Part shown: piece by piece, positions 10,711-20,647 of the stretch
How the letters are laid out: each line of letters begins with the position of its first letter
Position numbering within the stretch: the first letter of the stretch is position 1
From: Piliocolobus tephrosceles
Taxonomy: Eukaryota > Chordata > Mammalia > Primates > Cercopithecidae
DNA: 64,000 nt
Direction of reading: 5' to 3'
Assembly (NCBI RefSeq): GCF_002776525.5
Contig: NC_045434.1
Coordinates: 198,785,201-198,849,200, forward strand
Made by a program: the position numbers and the translations under genes
Notes under the pieces: generated by a model
Seen by the model: the letters and a program-made list of their open reading frames with translations, nothing else
Database searches by the model: none
Told to the model about the DNA's origin: nothing

Positions 10711-10740
10711 AAAAAATAATAAATAAACAAATAAATAAAC
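10711..10740 (+). repeat. Decayed poly(A) tail of the retrocopy
   Basis: Degraded A-rich run with TAAA/CAAA units, ending directly at the 3' target duplication. Confidence 0.75.
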
Positions 10741-10854
10741 AAACAGTTACTGAGCAGTGACCATGGGTGAGGCAGCTGCACTTAAGATACAGGAGTGAAC
10801 AAAACAGACAGTGAGCCCTCACCTCACTCCTGTGGAGAGATCATTCTAGTGTCC
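10741..10854 (-). repeat. L2 3'-end fragment
   Basis: Antisense L2-like text 'gagtgaacaaaacagacag' and 'atcattctagtg'. The BTBD6 retrocopy inserted at its left edge. Confidence 0.55.
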
Positions 10855-10920
10855 TATTACTCAAATCAGTCTCCCCCAGCATTTGAGGATCAGAGTTTTT
10901 AAGGACAATTTGGTTGGTTG
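10855..10920. repeat. 66-bp copy of part of the LTR at 11446-12883
   Basis: Matches 11886-11951 in 65 of 66 positions (only 'atttgag' versus 'attcgag' differs), in the same orientation. Its surroundings are not LTR sequence. Confidence 0.92.
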
Positions 10921-10974
10921 CTGGAAGCATGGCTCGGTCAAATGGTCCAAGGTGGGAAGGATAAAAATGAGATC

Positions 10975-11386
10975 GCGGCGCGGTGGCTCATGCCTGTAAT
11001 CCCAGCACTTTGGGAGGCCAAGGCGGGCAGATCACCTGAGGTCAGGAGTTCAAGACCAGCCTGATGAACATGGAGAAACCCCATTTCTTTTTTTTTTTTT
11101 TTTTTTTTTTTTTGAGACGGAGTCTGGCTCTGTCACCCAGGCTGGAGTGCAGTGGCCGGATCTCAGCTCACTGCAAGCTCCTCCTCTGGGGGAGAAACCC
11201 CATTTCTACTAAAAATGGGCCGGGCGTGGTGGCACATGCCTGTAATCCCAGCTACCTGGGAGGCTGAGGCAAGAGAATTGCTTGAACCTGGGAGACGGAG
11301 GTTTCAGTGAGCCGAGATCATACCACTGCATCCCAGCCTGGGTAACAAGAGTAAAACTCTGTCTCAAAAAAAAAAAAAAAAAAAAA
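10975..11386 (+). mobile_element. Alu with a nested Alu fragment
   Basis: Starts 'gcggcgcggtggctcatgcc'. Target duplication 'aaaaatgagatc' on both sides. The linker is also partly deleted ('aaaaatgggccgggcgtgg'). Confidence 0.9.
11087..11191 (-). mobile_element. 5'-truncated AluYRa-type insertion in an Alu
   Basis: Poly(T), then about 80 bp of antisense AluY with 'ggccggatctcagctcac'. The outer Alu's 'gagaaaccccatttct' is duplicated around it, the sign of a clean retro-insertion. Confidence 0.88.
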
Positions 11387-11531
11387 TGAGATCAGGGAAG
11401 AGATGGTTGGCTGGAGGTATAAGACAGACCCCGTGCCCTTCCATCTATAACCCCCTAGGGATTCACCTTGCCTGCCACCTAGACAGAGCCGATTCATCGA
11501 GACAGGAGAATTGCAATTAGAGAAAGAGTAA

Positions 11532-11834
11532 TTTTTTTTTTTTTTGAGACGAAGTCTCGCTCTGTCGCCCAGGCTGGAGTGCAGTGGCCAGATTTCAGCT
11601 CACTGCAAGCTCCGCCTCCCAGGTTTACGCCATTCTCCTGCCTCAGCCTCCCGAGTAGCTGGGATTACAGGCGCCCGCCACCTCGCCCGGCTAGTTTTTT
11701 GTATTTTTTTTTAGTAGAGACAGGGTTTCACTGTGTTAACCAGGATGGTCTCGATCTCCTGACCTCCTGATCCGCCTGTCTCGGCCTCCCAAAGTGCTGG
11801 GATTACAGGCTTGATTGAGCCACCGCACCCGGCC
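11532..11834 (-). mobile_element. AluYRa-type element in the LTR
   Basis: Antisense AluY with 'ggccagatttcagctcac'. Target duplication 'gagaaagagtaattt' at 11520-11534 and 11835-11849. Confidence 0.94.
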
Positions 11835-12202
11835 GAGAAAGAGTAATTTACGCAGAGCTGACTGTGCGGGAGACCGGAATTTTATTATTACTCAAATCAG
11901 TCTCCCCCAGCATTCGAGGATCAGAGTTTTTAAGGACAATTTGGTTGGTTGCGGGGAGCCAGTGAGCCAGGAGTGCTAACTGGCCAGCGATGAAATCACA
12001 GGGAGTCGAAGCTGTCCTCTTGCTCTGAGTCAGTTCCTGGGTCGGGGCCGCAGGGTCAGATGAGCTGGTTTATGGATTTGGGTGGGGCCAGCTGATCCAT
12101 CAAGTGCAGGGTCTGCAAAATATCTCAAGCACTGATTGTAGGAACAGTTTAGGGAGGGTCAGAATCTTGTAGCCTCCAGCTGCATGACTCCTAAACCATA
12201 GT

Positions 12203-12350
12203 TTGTTTTTCTTTCTTTCTTTCTCTCTCTCTCTCTTTCTCTCTTTCTTTTTTTCTTTTCCTTTCTTTCCTTTCTTTCTCTTTCTTTCCTTTCTTTCTTT
12301 CTTTCTTTTTCTCTTTCTTTCTTTTTCTTTCCTTCTCTCTCTCTCTCTTT
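12203..12350. repeat. (CTTT)n pyrimidine tract
   Basis: About 150 bases of C and T with almost no purine, grown from the tail of the following antisense Alu. Confidence 0.95.
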
Positions 12351-12634
12351 TTTTTTTTTTTAGACAGAGACCCCTCTGTGCACAGGCTGGAGTGCAGTGA
12401 TGCAATCTCAGCTCACTGCACCCTCCACCTCCCAGGTTCAAGTGATTCTTCTGCCTCACCCTCTTTGAGTAGCTGGTATTACAGACATGCACCACCACAC
12501 CTGGCTAACTTTTGTATTTTTAGTAGAGATGGAGTTTCACCATGTTGGCCAGGCTGTTCTTAACTCCCGACCTCGACCTCAAGTGATCCGCCCGCCTCAG
12601 TGCTGGGATTACAGGCGAAGCCACCACACCAGAC
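12351..12634 (-). mobile_element. Alu in the LTR
   Basis: Antisense Alu after the pyrimidine tract. Target duplication 'cctaaaccata' lies at 12190-12200 and again just after 12634. Confidence 0.9.
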
Positions 12635-12909
12635 CCTAAACCATAATTTCTAATCTTGTGGCTAATGTTAGTCCTACAAAGGCAATCTAGTCCCCAGGCA
12701 AGAAGGAGGTGTACTTTAGGAAAGGGCTGTTATCCTCTTAGTTTTAAACAAAGTTTTTCCCAAAGTTAGTTCAGCCTATGCCCAGGAATGAACAAGGACA
12801 GCTTGGAAATTAGAAGCAAGATAGAGTTGGTTAGGTTAGATCTCTTTCACTGTCTCAGTCATAATTTTGCAAAGGTGGTTTCACATCTAGGCTGCCCAAC
12901 TTCTGTGGT

Positions 12910-13045
12910 CAGGGTCTGGTACCAGATATATGAGTTTGAATTCTGACTCTGCCATTTACAAACTTTGTGATCTCGGCAAATCCATCTAGCTGAGCCTCTG
13001 GTTCATAGATAAGGTAGTGAAAATGAGACAGTCTGTCTCCAAGGG
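12910..13045 (+). repeat. MIR fragment
   Basis: Sense MIR text 'gagtttgaattctgactctg' (bases 12931 on) followed by a degraded 'cctctggttcatagataagg'. Confidence 0.65.
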
Positions 13046-13151
13046 CAGTTTGGGGGATAGAGGAGACAGTGCATTTTTTTGTGGTAACAACATTTAAAAT
13101 CTACTCTTTTAGCAATTTTGATACATGTATCATAACATCACATTGTATTCC

Positions 13152-13156
13152 ATAAA
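13152..13156 (+). repeat. Target duplication of the solo LTR7-like element
   Basis: ATAAA here and again at 13607-13611. Confidence 0.85.
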
Positions 13157-13606
13157 TGTCATGCACGTCCATGTGAAGAGACCACCAAACAGGCTTTGTG
13201 TGAGCAACATGGCTGTTTATTTCACCTGGGTGCAGGCGGGCTGTCTGAAAAGAGAGTCAGCAAAGGGAGATAAGGGTGGGGCCGTTTTATAGGATTTGGG
13301 TAGGTAAAGGAAAATTACAGTCAAAGGGGGGTTGTTCTCTGGCAGGCAGGAGTGGGGGTCACAGGGTGCTCAGTGGGGGAGTTTCTGAGCCAGGATGAGC
13401 CAGGAAAAGCAATTTCACAAGATAATATCATCGCTTAAGGCAAGGACCGGCCATTTTCACTTCTTTTGTGGTTGAATGTCATCGGTTAAGGCGAGGCAGG
13501 GCATTTGCACTTCTTTTGTGATTCTTCAGTTACTTCAGGGCATCTGGGCCTATACGTGCAAGTCACAGGGGATGCGATGGCTTGGCTTGGGCTCAGAGGC
13601 CTGACA
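13157..13606 (-). mobile_element. Solo LTR7-family LTR (HERV-H group)
   Basis: 450 bp bounded by TGT...ACA. On the minus strand it opens with the LTR7 hallmark 'tgtcaggcctctgagcccaa', carries a TATAAAA box (antisense at 13285-13291) and a poly(A) signal (antisense at 13216-13221), and ends 'catggacgtgcatgaca'. A perfect 5-bp target duplication shows a solo LTR left by recombination. No viral genes remain. It points away from CNR2 transcription. Confidence 0.92.
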
Positions 13607-13677
13607 ATAAACATATACAATTATTATTTGTCCATCAAAAATAGAATGAAAACATTTAAAAATAATATATAGCACGG

Positions 13678-13985
13678 GCCAGGTGCGGTGGCTCACACCT
13701 GTTATCCCAGCACTTTGGTAGGTGGAGGCGGTTGGATCACCTGAGGTCAGGAGTTGGAGACCAGCCTGGCCAACATGGTGAAACCCTGTCTCTACTAAAA
13801 ATACAAAAATTAGCTGGGCATGTTGGTGCACATCTGTAATCCCAGCTACTCGGGAGGCTGAGGCAGGAAAATCACTTGAACCCGGGAGGTGGAGGCCGCA
13901 GCGAGCTGAGATTACGCCACTGTACTCCAGCCTGGGCAGCAGAGCAAGACTCTGTCTAAATAAAAAAAAAAAAAAAGAAAAAAAA
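13678..13985 (+). mobile_element. Alu
   Basis: Full dimer ending in an A-rich tail, directly followed by another sense Alu. Confidence 0.93.
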
Positions 13986-14313
13986 GGCTGGGCACAGTGG
14001 CTCATGCCTGTAATCCCAGCACTTTGGAGGCCGAGGCGGGCGGACCACAAGGTCAGGAGATCAAGACCATCCTGGCTAACACAGTGAAACCCCGTCTCTA
14101 CTAAAAATACAAAAAAATTAAAAATAAAAATTAGCCGGGCATGGTGGCGGGCGCCTGTAGTCCCAGCTACTCGGGAAACTGAGGCAGGAGAATGGCGTGA
14201 ACCCGGGAGGCAGAGCTTGCAGTGAACCAAGATTTTGCCACTGCACTCCAGGCTGGGTGACAGAGTGAGACTCCATCTCAAAAACAAACAAATGAAAAAA
14301 AAAAAAAAAAAAA
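13986..14313 (+). mobile_element. AluY-like element
   Basis: Starts 'ggctgggcacagtggctc'. Has 'gagaatggcgtgaaccc' and an A-rich tail with 'caaacaaatg'. Confidence 0.93.
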
Positions 14314-14561
14314 GGTATGGATTTGAACAATAACAGAAAAGGACACAGTGCTTGTAAAAGGCCTTTCACAGTGCCTGCCACAAAGGAAGAACTCAGGAGA
14401 GAGTGGCAAATTTATTTTCTTCGCATAGTTTAACCACAAGAACGTATTGCAACAGTTTGCATGCTGAAGTGGAGATAAGAATCCAGCTGCCTTCTTATAA
14501 ACCAGATAGTTAAAGAGATTTGCCACAAAAAGTTATTGTCATTTAAAAATATGTTATTTCA
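14314..14561. other. Unique spacer
   Basis: No recognisable gene or repeat core. Confidence 0.35.
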
Positions 14562-14886
14562 GGGCAGGCGAGGTGGCTCATGCCTATAATCCCAGCACTT
14601 TGGGAGGCTAAGGCAGGTGGATCACAAGGTCAGGAGTTCAAGACCAGCCTAGCCAACGTGGTGAAACCCTGTCTCTACTAAAAATACAAAAATTAGAGGC
14701 GTGTGGTGGCACACACCTGTAGTCCCAGCTACTCAGGAGGCTGAGGTGGAAGAATGGCTTGAAACTGGGAGGCAGAGTTTGCAGTGAGCCGAGATCGCAC
14801 CACTGCACTCCAGCCTGGGTGAGAGTGGGACTACTCCAGCCAGAGTGAGACTCTGTCTCAAAAAAAAAAAAAAAAAAAAAAAAAAA
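14562..14886 (+). mobile_element. Alu
   Basis: Sense Alu with a small duplicated 'ctccagcc' segment near its 3' end (14807-14840) and a tail of about 27 A. Confidence 0.92.
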
Positions 14887-15194
14887 TTCTATTAACATGC
14901 AATAGGATTATTAATTTTTTTTAAAGTTCTCAGTTTTAGTCTTTAATACAGCAAGTACTAATAGGTGTAACCTACATCAACAAAAGCTCTTTATTGCCAG
15001 GGTAACTTTTAAGACAGTAAAGGGTCACTGAGACCAAGAAATTTGAGAACTGCTGCTCCAGGCTTTCATGATCTGCCTTTCTCACGCCATCTCTTTCGCA
15101 ATCTGACAACACCCCCATTTTCTGCCCTCTGTGATTAATTGCATAACTTCCATGTTGGAAGGACTTTTTGAGATCTCATCAAAAAACCACTCCT
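14887..15194. other. AT-rich unique spacer
   Basis: No gene signal seen. Confidence 0.35.
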
Positions 15195-15500
15195 GGCAGG
15201 GTGCAGCGGCTCACACCTGTAATCCCAGCACTTTGGGAGGCCAAGGCAGGTGGATCACCTGAGGTCAGGAATTCAAAACCAGCCTGGCCAAAATAGTGAA
15301 ACCCCATCTCTACTAAAAATAGAAAAATGGTGGCAGGCACCTGTCATCCCAGCTACTTGGAGGGCTGAGGCAGGAAAATTGCTTGAAGCTGGGAGGAGGC
15401 AGCTGCAGTGAGCCGAGATCTTGCCACTGTATTCCAGCCTCCAGCCTGGGTGACAGAGCAAGACTCTGAAAACAAAAACAAAAACAAAAACAAAAAAAAG
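15195..15500 (+). mobile_element. Alu
   Basis: Sense Alu missing part of the middle linker ('agaaaaatggtggcaggc'). Tail of (CAAAAA)n. Confidence 0.9.
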
Positions 15501-15622
15501 CCAAGCAAACAAACAACCCACTGCTGGTGCAGATGGACCTACTGAGAAGGAGGTTCTTGTGCCTGAGGTTACACAGCCATCAAGTTCCACCTGGGACTAG
15601 AACCAGCATCCTTCCTATCTCC

Positions 15623-15930
15623 TTTTTTTTTTTTTTTTTTTTTTTTGAGACGGAGTCTTGCTCTGTCTCCCAGGCTGGAGTGCAGTGGCCGGATCTCAGC
15701 TCACTGCAAGCTCCGCCTCCCGGGTTTTATGCCATTCTCCTGCCTCAGCCTCCCGAGTAGCTGCGACTACAGGCGCCCGCCACATCGCCCGGCTAGTTTT
15801 TTGTATTTTTTAAGTAGAGACGGGGTTTCACCGTGTTAGCCAGGATGGTCTCGATCTCCTGACCTCGTGATCCGCCCGTCTCGGCCTCCCAAAGTGCTGG
15901 GATTACAGGCTTGAGCCACCGCGCCCGGCC
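15623..15930 (-). mobile_element. AluYRa-type element
   Basis: Antisense AluY with 'ggccggatctcagctcac'. Target duplication 'cctatctcctt' on both sides. Confidence 0.95.
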
Positions 15931-16551
15931 CCTATCTCCTTAATCCAGGGCTCTCGTCATGACAGCAAGCTGGCAGGTGCTCCCTGGCACAATCTCAGCT
16001 CCCTATTCTTTCATCTCTAAAAGTCCTGAATGGAGACAGGGTCTTCCCCCTCTGCTTTCCTGTCCCACCCTTCCCTCCTGCCTCTCACCTCCCTCTTTGA
16101 CACCCCCCTACCAGCCCAAGGGCACAACAGAGATGACATCACTCTCATTGATTACCAACTAGCAAAGAATGTGAGAAAGTGAGGAAAAAGCTCTAATGTG
16201 TACACATATATAGCATCTATATACACTATATAAGCCATTCATGGAGGGCTTAGTGTGTGGCAGACACTGTATCAGGCCTGAGCTAACTCAATTAGTCTTC
16301 ATGCCTCCCTACCACTGTTGAGACAAGTACTACTTGTTACTCCTGTTTTATGGATGAGGAAACTGAGTGAAAGAGATGAATGAAGTGAGTGGCTTTACTT
16401 GAGAGCAAAAAGCTAAGAATACTTGGCAGAGGCAAGATTGGAGTTCAGTGCTATCTGACTCCAAAGCCCAAAAGCCTGATGGGCAAATCCTTGTGGGTGA
16501 GAAGGTCCGGACTCCACCAGGAAGGTGGGGAAAGGACTAAAGTCTAGGGCC
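15931..16551. other. Low-repeat stretch with a MIR
   Basis: Unique sequence at 15940-16250, then an antisense MIR at about 16290-16470 ('tatggatgaggaaactgag'). Confidence 0.5.
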
Positions 16552-16690
16552 TGGCAGGGCATGGTGGCTCATGCCCGTAATCTGAACATGGACTTTGGGA
16601 GACCAACGCGGGAGGATCACTTAAGGCCAGGAGTTTGAGACCAGCCTGGGCAAAATAGTGAGACCCCATCTCTACAAAAAGGAAATAGTA
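16552..16690 (+). mobile_element. Alu left-arm monomer
   Basis: Begins 'gcctggcagggcatggtgg' and ends after 'cccatctctacaaaaagg'. No right arm. Confidence 0.8.
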
Positions 16691-16919
16691 ATAACAACAA
16701 TTCAGGGACAGCTAATGGTAGCAATGAAGGCATTACTGAGAAGAAATGGTCAGAAAAATACAAAGTCAAAAAGAGAGAGAAAAGAGATGGAATTTGTCCC
16801 TGGAAATAAATACAAAAGATTGTGCATGGTGTCAGGGCCCCTCACCCTGTGCAGAGTCATGCATTCAATCCTGCCTCTTTACCAATCTGACCTTCTCATG
16901 ACACAAGGATTCAAGTCTT

Positions 16920-17222
16920 GGCTGGGTGTGGTGGCTCACGCTGTAATCCCAGCACTTTGGAAGGCCGAGAAGGGGGGATCACGAGGTCGAGGGATCGAGA
17001 CCATCCTGGCCAACATTAAAAACCCCGTCTCTGTTAAAAATACAAAAAATTAGTTGAGTGTGGTGGTGTGCACCTGTAGTCCCAGCTACTCGGGAGGCTG
17101 AGGCAGGAGAATCTCTTGAACCCAGGATTCGGAGGTTACAGTGAGCCAAGATGGTGCCACTGCACTTCAACCTGGTGACAGAGTGAGACTCTGTCTCCAG
17201 AAAAAAAAAAAAAAGAAAAAAG
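16920..17222 (+). mobile_element. Alu
   Basis: Full dimer. Flanks 'ttcaagtctt' and 'ctcaagtcct' look like a diverged target duplication. Confidence 0.92.
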
Positions 17223-17456
17223 AACTCAAGTCCTGGCTTTGTCTGTCACTTGCTATGGGTTTTTGGGCAAATGACTTGCCACCTCTGAATCTATTTGCTC
17301 ATGGAATAGTTGAGCAAAACCTGCCTCACATAATAGCTGTGAGCCTTCCCAGGCTGTGTAAGTTGTCAAGTATGTTATGAATGTGAGCATTATTAGTCCA
17401 TTCTCTAAAAGAGAAGTTGCTGAAGTATAAGATAATTGAAAGAGGAAGACGATATT
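17223..17456 (+). repeat. Unique spacer with MIR-like text
   Basis: 'cctggctttgtctgtcactt' and 'gggcaaatgacttgccacct' resemble a sense MIR interrupted by the preceding Alu. Confidence 0.5.
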
Positions 17457-17768
17457 TGTTTTTTGTTTTTTTGTTTTTTTGTTTTTGAGACAGAGTCTCG
17501 CTCTGTCGCCCAGGCTAGAGTGCAGTAGCCAGATCTCAGCTCACTGCAAGCTCCGCCTCCCAGGTTCACGCCATTCTCCTGCCTCAGCCTCCCAAGTAGC
17601 TGGGACTACAGGCTCCCACTGCCTCACCCAGCTAGTTTTTTGTATTTTTTAGTAGAGACGGGGTTTCACCGTGTTAGCCAGGATGGTCTCGATCTCCTGA
17701 CCTTGTGATCCGCCCGTCTCGGCCTCCCAAAGTGCTGGGATTACAGGCGTGAGCCACCATGCCTGGCC
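17457..17768 (-). mobile_element. AluYRa-type element
   Basis: Antisense AluY with 'agccagatctcagctcac'. Flanks 'gaggaagacgatatttg' and 'gaggaagaagatatttg' are its target duplication. Confidence 0.93.
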
Positions 17769-17825
17769 AAAAGAGGAAGAAGATATTTGAAAAAGACTCA
17801 ACAAAACTGTCCTGTTGGCAGATTT

Positions 17826-18130
17826 CTTTTTTTTTTTTTTTTTTTTGAGATGGAAGTTTGCTCTGTCAACCAGGCTGGAGTGCAGTGGCGTGACCTTGAG
17901 TCACTGCAACCTCCACCTTCCAGGTTCAAGCAATTCTCCTGCCTTAGCCTCCCAAGTAGCCGGGGTTATAGGCATATGCCACCATGCCTGGCTAATTTTT
18001 TTGTATTTTTAGTAGAGATGGGGTTTTGCCATGTTGGACAGGCTGGTCTCAAACTCCTGACCTCAGGTGATTCGCCTGCCTCAGCCTCCTAAAGTGCTGG
18101 AATTACAGGCATGAGCCACCATGCCCGGCA
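17826..18130 (-). mobile_element. Alu
   Basis: Poly(T) start and 5' end 'catgcccggc'. Flanks 'ggcagatttct' and 'tgcagatttct'. Confidence 0.93.
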
Positions 18131-18287
18131 ATGTTGCAGATTTCTAATTAGTCAGTTAATTTACCAAGTATTTGTTTGGAGATGGGAGGGGAGAAAGCAA
18201 AGCAACTGGATGGGATCCTAGGCTTTCAAAGAAATGGACAAGAGCATGGATTCCCAATGTCCCCAGCAAGTTTCTTTCTTTCTTCCT

Positions 18288-18534
18288 TTTTTTTGAGACA
18301 GAGTTTTACTCTGTTGCCCAGGCTGGAGTGCAGTGTCAGGATCTTGGCTCACTACAACCTCTGTTTCCCAGGTTCAAGTGATTCTTCTGCCTGGCCGATT
18401 TTTTAAAAGTTAGAATAGAGATAGGGTTTCACCGTGTTGGCCAGGCTGGTCTCGAACTCCTGACCTCTAGTGATCCACCCTCCTTGGCCTCCCAAAGTGC
18501 TGGGATTATAGGTGTTAGCCACTGCACCTGGCCA
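18288..18534 (-). mobile_element. Internally deleted Alu
   Basis: The middle 'gcctcagcctcc...' block is lost: 'gattcttctgcctggccga' joins directly to the left arm. Confidence 0.88.
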
Positions 18535-18540
18535 AGTTTC

Positions 18541-18600
18541 TTTTCCTTCCTTCCTTTCTTCCTTCCTTCCTTCCTTCCTTCCTTCTTTCTTCTTTCATTT
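18541..18600. repeat. (CCTT)n microsatellite
   Basis: CCTT/TTCC units leading into the poly(T) of the next antisense Alu. Confidence 0.9.
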
Positions 18601-18904
18601 TTTTTCTTTTTTTTTTTTTTTTAGTCAGAGTTTCACTTTTGTTGCCCAGGCTGCAGTGCAATGGCATAATCTCAGCTCACTGCAACCTCCACCTCCCAAG
18701 TTCAAGTGATTCTCCTGCCTCAGCCTCCCGAGTAGCTGGGATTACAGGCGAGCCACCATGCCCAGCTACTTTTGTATTTTTTACTGTAGAGATGAAGTTT
18801 CCCCATGTTGGTCAGGCTGGTCTTGAACTCCTGACCCCAGGTGATCCGCCTGCCTCGGCCTCCCAAAGTACTGGGATTACAGGCGTGAGCCACTGTGCCC
18901 GGTC
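18600..18904 (-). mobile_element. Alu
   Basis: Antisense Alu ending 'cactgtgcccggtc'. Confidence 0.92.
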
Positions 18905-18915
18905 TCTTTCTTCTT

Positions 18916-19206
18916 CTTTTTTTTAATTTGAGACAGGGTCTTGCTCTGTCACCCAGGCTGGAGTGCAGTGGTGCAATCATGGCTCACTGCAGCTTCAATC
19001 TCCTGGGCTCCAGTGATCCCCCACCTCAGCTTCCTGAATGACTGGGATTACAGGCACACAACACCATGCCCAGCTAATTTTTGTATTTTTTGTAGACATG
19101 GAGTTTCACATTACCCAGGCTGGTCTCTAAGTCCTGGGCTCAGGTGATCTGCCCACCTCAGCCTCCCAAAGTGCTGGGACTACAGGTATGAGCCACGGTA
19201 CGCATC
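18916..19206 (-). mobile_element. AluJ
   Basis: Antisense, diverged: 'atcatggctcactgcagc' and a short deletion after 'gagtttcaca'. Confidence 0.88.
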
Positions 19207-19690
19207 CCCCAGAAAGTTTCTTAATATTCCTGAGCCCCAATTTCTTCATCTATAAAATATGGAAAATAATAACAATAAGATTCTCTTTTTTTTTTTTTGA
19301 GACAGAGTCTCGCTCTGTTGCCTGGGCTGGAGTACAGTGGCCAGATCTCAGCTCACTGCAAGCTCTGCCTCCCAGGTTTACACCATTCTCCTGCCTCAGC
19401 CTCCCGAGTAGCTGGGACTACAGGCGCCCGCCACCTTGCCCAGCTAGTTTTTTTTGTATTTTTTAGTAGAGACGGGGTTTCACCGTGTTAGCCAGGATGG
19501 TCTCGATCTCCTGACCTCGTGATCCGCCCGTCTCGGCCTCCCAAAGTGCTGGGATTACAGGCTTGAGCCACCGCGCCCAGCCTAACAATAAGATTCTTGA
19601 AGGCTTGTTTTGAGATTTAAATGAGATAATGTGTAGAAAGTGCTAGCACAGTGCCAAGCACTCATTGTTATCCCCCAGTCTTCTTTTCAG
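19207..19690 (+). repeat. MIR split by an AluYRa
   Basis: Left part 'cccaatttcttcatctataa', right part 'ttaaatgagataatgtgtag'. Target duplication 'aacaataagattct' frames the Alu. Confidence 0.65.
19286..19581 (-). mobile_element. AluYRa-type element
   Basis: Antisense AluY with 'ggccagatctcagctcac' and 'caccttgcccagctag', inserted in the MIR. Confidence 0.93.
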
Positions 19691-20358
19691 ATGGCAATAC
19701 TGGGACAAGAGAGAGTAGGTGGCTTAAAGATACAGCCAGCTGGTGCCAGAGCTAGGGTTCAAACCCTGAGCACCTGAGATTCCGAACTCAGGACCCTTTT
19801 CTTTCCACCACATCCACCACTCTTGATAGTTCAATCAGGCAGCCAAGCTCCTGCTTATATTATTTTTAAATAATTATTTAATCTGCACATACAGAACATA
19901 GGAATTAGTTTCCCTATTCACAGAGGAAGAAACTGAAGCTCAGAGAGTTTGAGTAACTTTCCCCAAGGTCACACAGCCTATCAGTGGCTGACCTGAGATT
20001 TGAATTCAGTGACGTTTCCTTCTAAAGCTGTGGCACTTAACCTTGACTAAAATGGAAAGAGGCCTCAGACATCATTTAGCTCAACTCTGCCTAGGAGAGA
20101 GGCTAGAGATGACGATGCAGAAGGAAGGTCCAGGAAAGGTCCAGGGAGCCTGTGAGTGAATCTAGACAGCCTGGGTGGGGGTGATGAATGGTGAGTGGAT
20201 AGCAGGCTGGGGATGGGATCCTTCAGCCCCACAGGGAACACTGAGTTTCTTTGATAACCCGTAGACATTTGAGAAAGGAACTATACATAGAAGACCTTAA
20301 TAACAATCCTTTGCTCTTAAGCTATACATTACACATCATTTCCCTGTGTGTGTGTGTG
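19691..20358. other. Low-repeat stretch with MIR
   Basis: An antisense MIR lies at about 19905-20030 ('cagaggaagaaactgaagct'). A (TG)n run is at 20345-20361. No gene seen. Confidence 0.5.
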
Positions 20359-20647
20359 TGTGAGACAGAGTCTCCCTCTGTCGCCCAGGCTGGAGTGCAA
20401 TGGCGCGATCTGATCTCTGCTCGCTGCAACCTCCATCTCCCGGGGTCGAATGATCCTCCTGCCTCAGCCTCTTGAGTAGCTGGGATTGCAGGCACCCACC
20501 ACCACTCCTGGCTGATTTTTGTAGTTTTAATAGAGACAGGGTTTCACCATGTTAGCCAGGCTGGTCTCTAACTCCTGACCTCAAATGATCCGCCTGCCTT
20601 GGCCTCCCAAAGTGCTGCGATTACAGCATGAGCCATTGCGCCCGGCC
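20359..20647 (-). mobile_element. Alu
   Basis: Antisense Alu whose tail has been replaced by the (TG)n run. Ends 'gcgcccggcc'. Confidence 0.92.

Larger units (their letters stand above)
8333..10740 (+). pseudogene. BTBD6P1: Processed BTBD6 pseudogene, interrupted by an AluY
   Basis: The parent, BTBD6, encodes an adaptor with an N-terminal BTB/POZ domain, a BACK region and a C-terminal PHR domain, thought to recruit substrates to CUL3 ubiquitin ligase. Here these parts follow in order without introns: N-terminus 'AAADLANSNAGAAVGRKAG' (about 8603-8660), BTB pieces 'HIPDVEPAAFLILLKYMYSD' (9241-9300), BACK pieces to 9630, then PHR pieces 'HRFQSSAYRSNQW' (about 9857-9895) and 'GKAEYSLKIELKRLG' (about 9982-10026). 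The copy is dead. Breaks are an AluY at 8793-9091, an 8-bp tandem duplication at 9110-9125 that shifts the frame, a one-base loss near 9182, a deletion near 9460, and another shift near 9945. A 3'UTR-like part (10297-10710) and a decayed A-rich tail (10711-10740) follow. The symbol is the human pseudogene name as I remember it. Confidence 0.93.
11446..12883 (-). mobile_element. ERV-type solo LTR, broken by two Alus
   Basis: On the minus strand the element runs from 'tgaaaccacctttgcaaaat' (right end, 12883) to 'ggttata' (left end). It has a poly(A) signal (AATAAA, antisense at 11881-11886) and a 4-bp target duplication CATC at 11442-11445 and 12884-12887. Removing the two Alus and the microsatellite leaves roughly 650-700 bp of LTR. 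I recognise it as a class I type LTR but do not assign the subfamily. No internal viral gene is present. Confidence 0.75.

Noticed and set aside
13157..13606. LTR7-like element as part of a longer provirus
   Set aside because: The target duplication directly flanks a single LTR, and no internal retroviral sequence is nearby.
13550..14287. 245-aa minus-strand open frame
   Set aside because: Made of two antisense-read Alus joined to the LTR end; phrases such as 'SPASASRVAGTTGARHH' are Alu translations.
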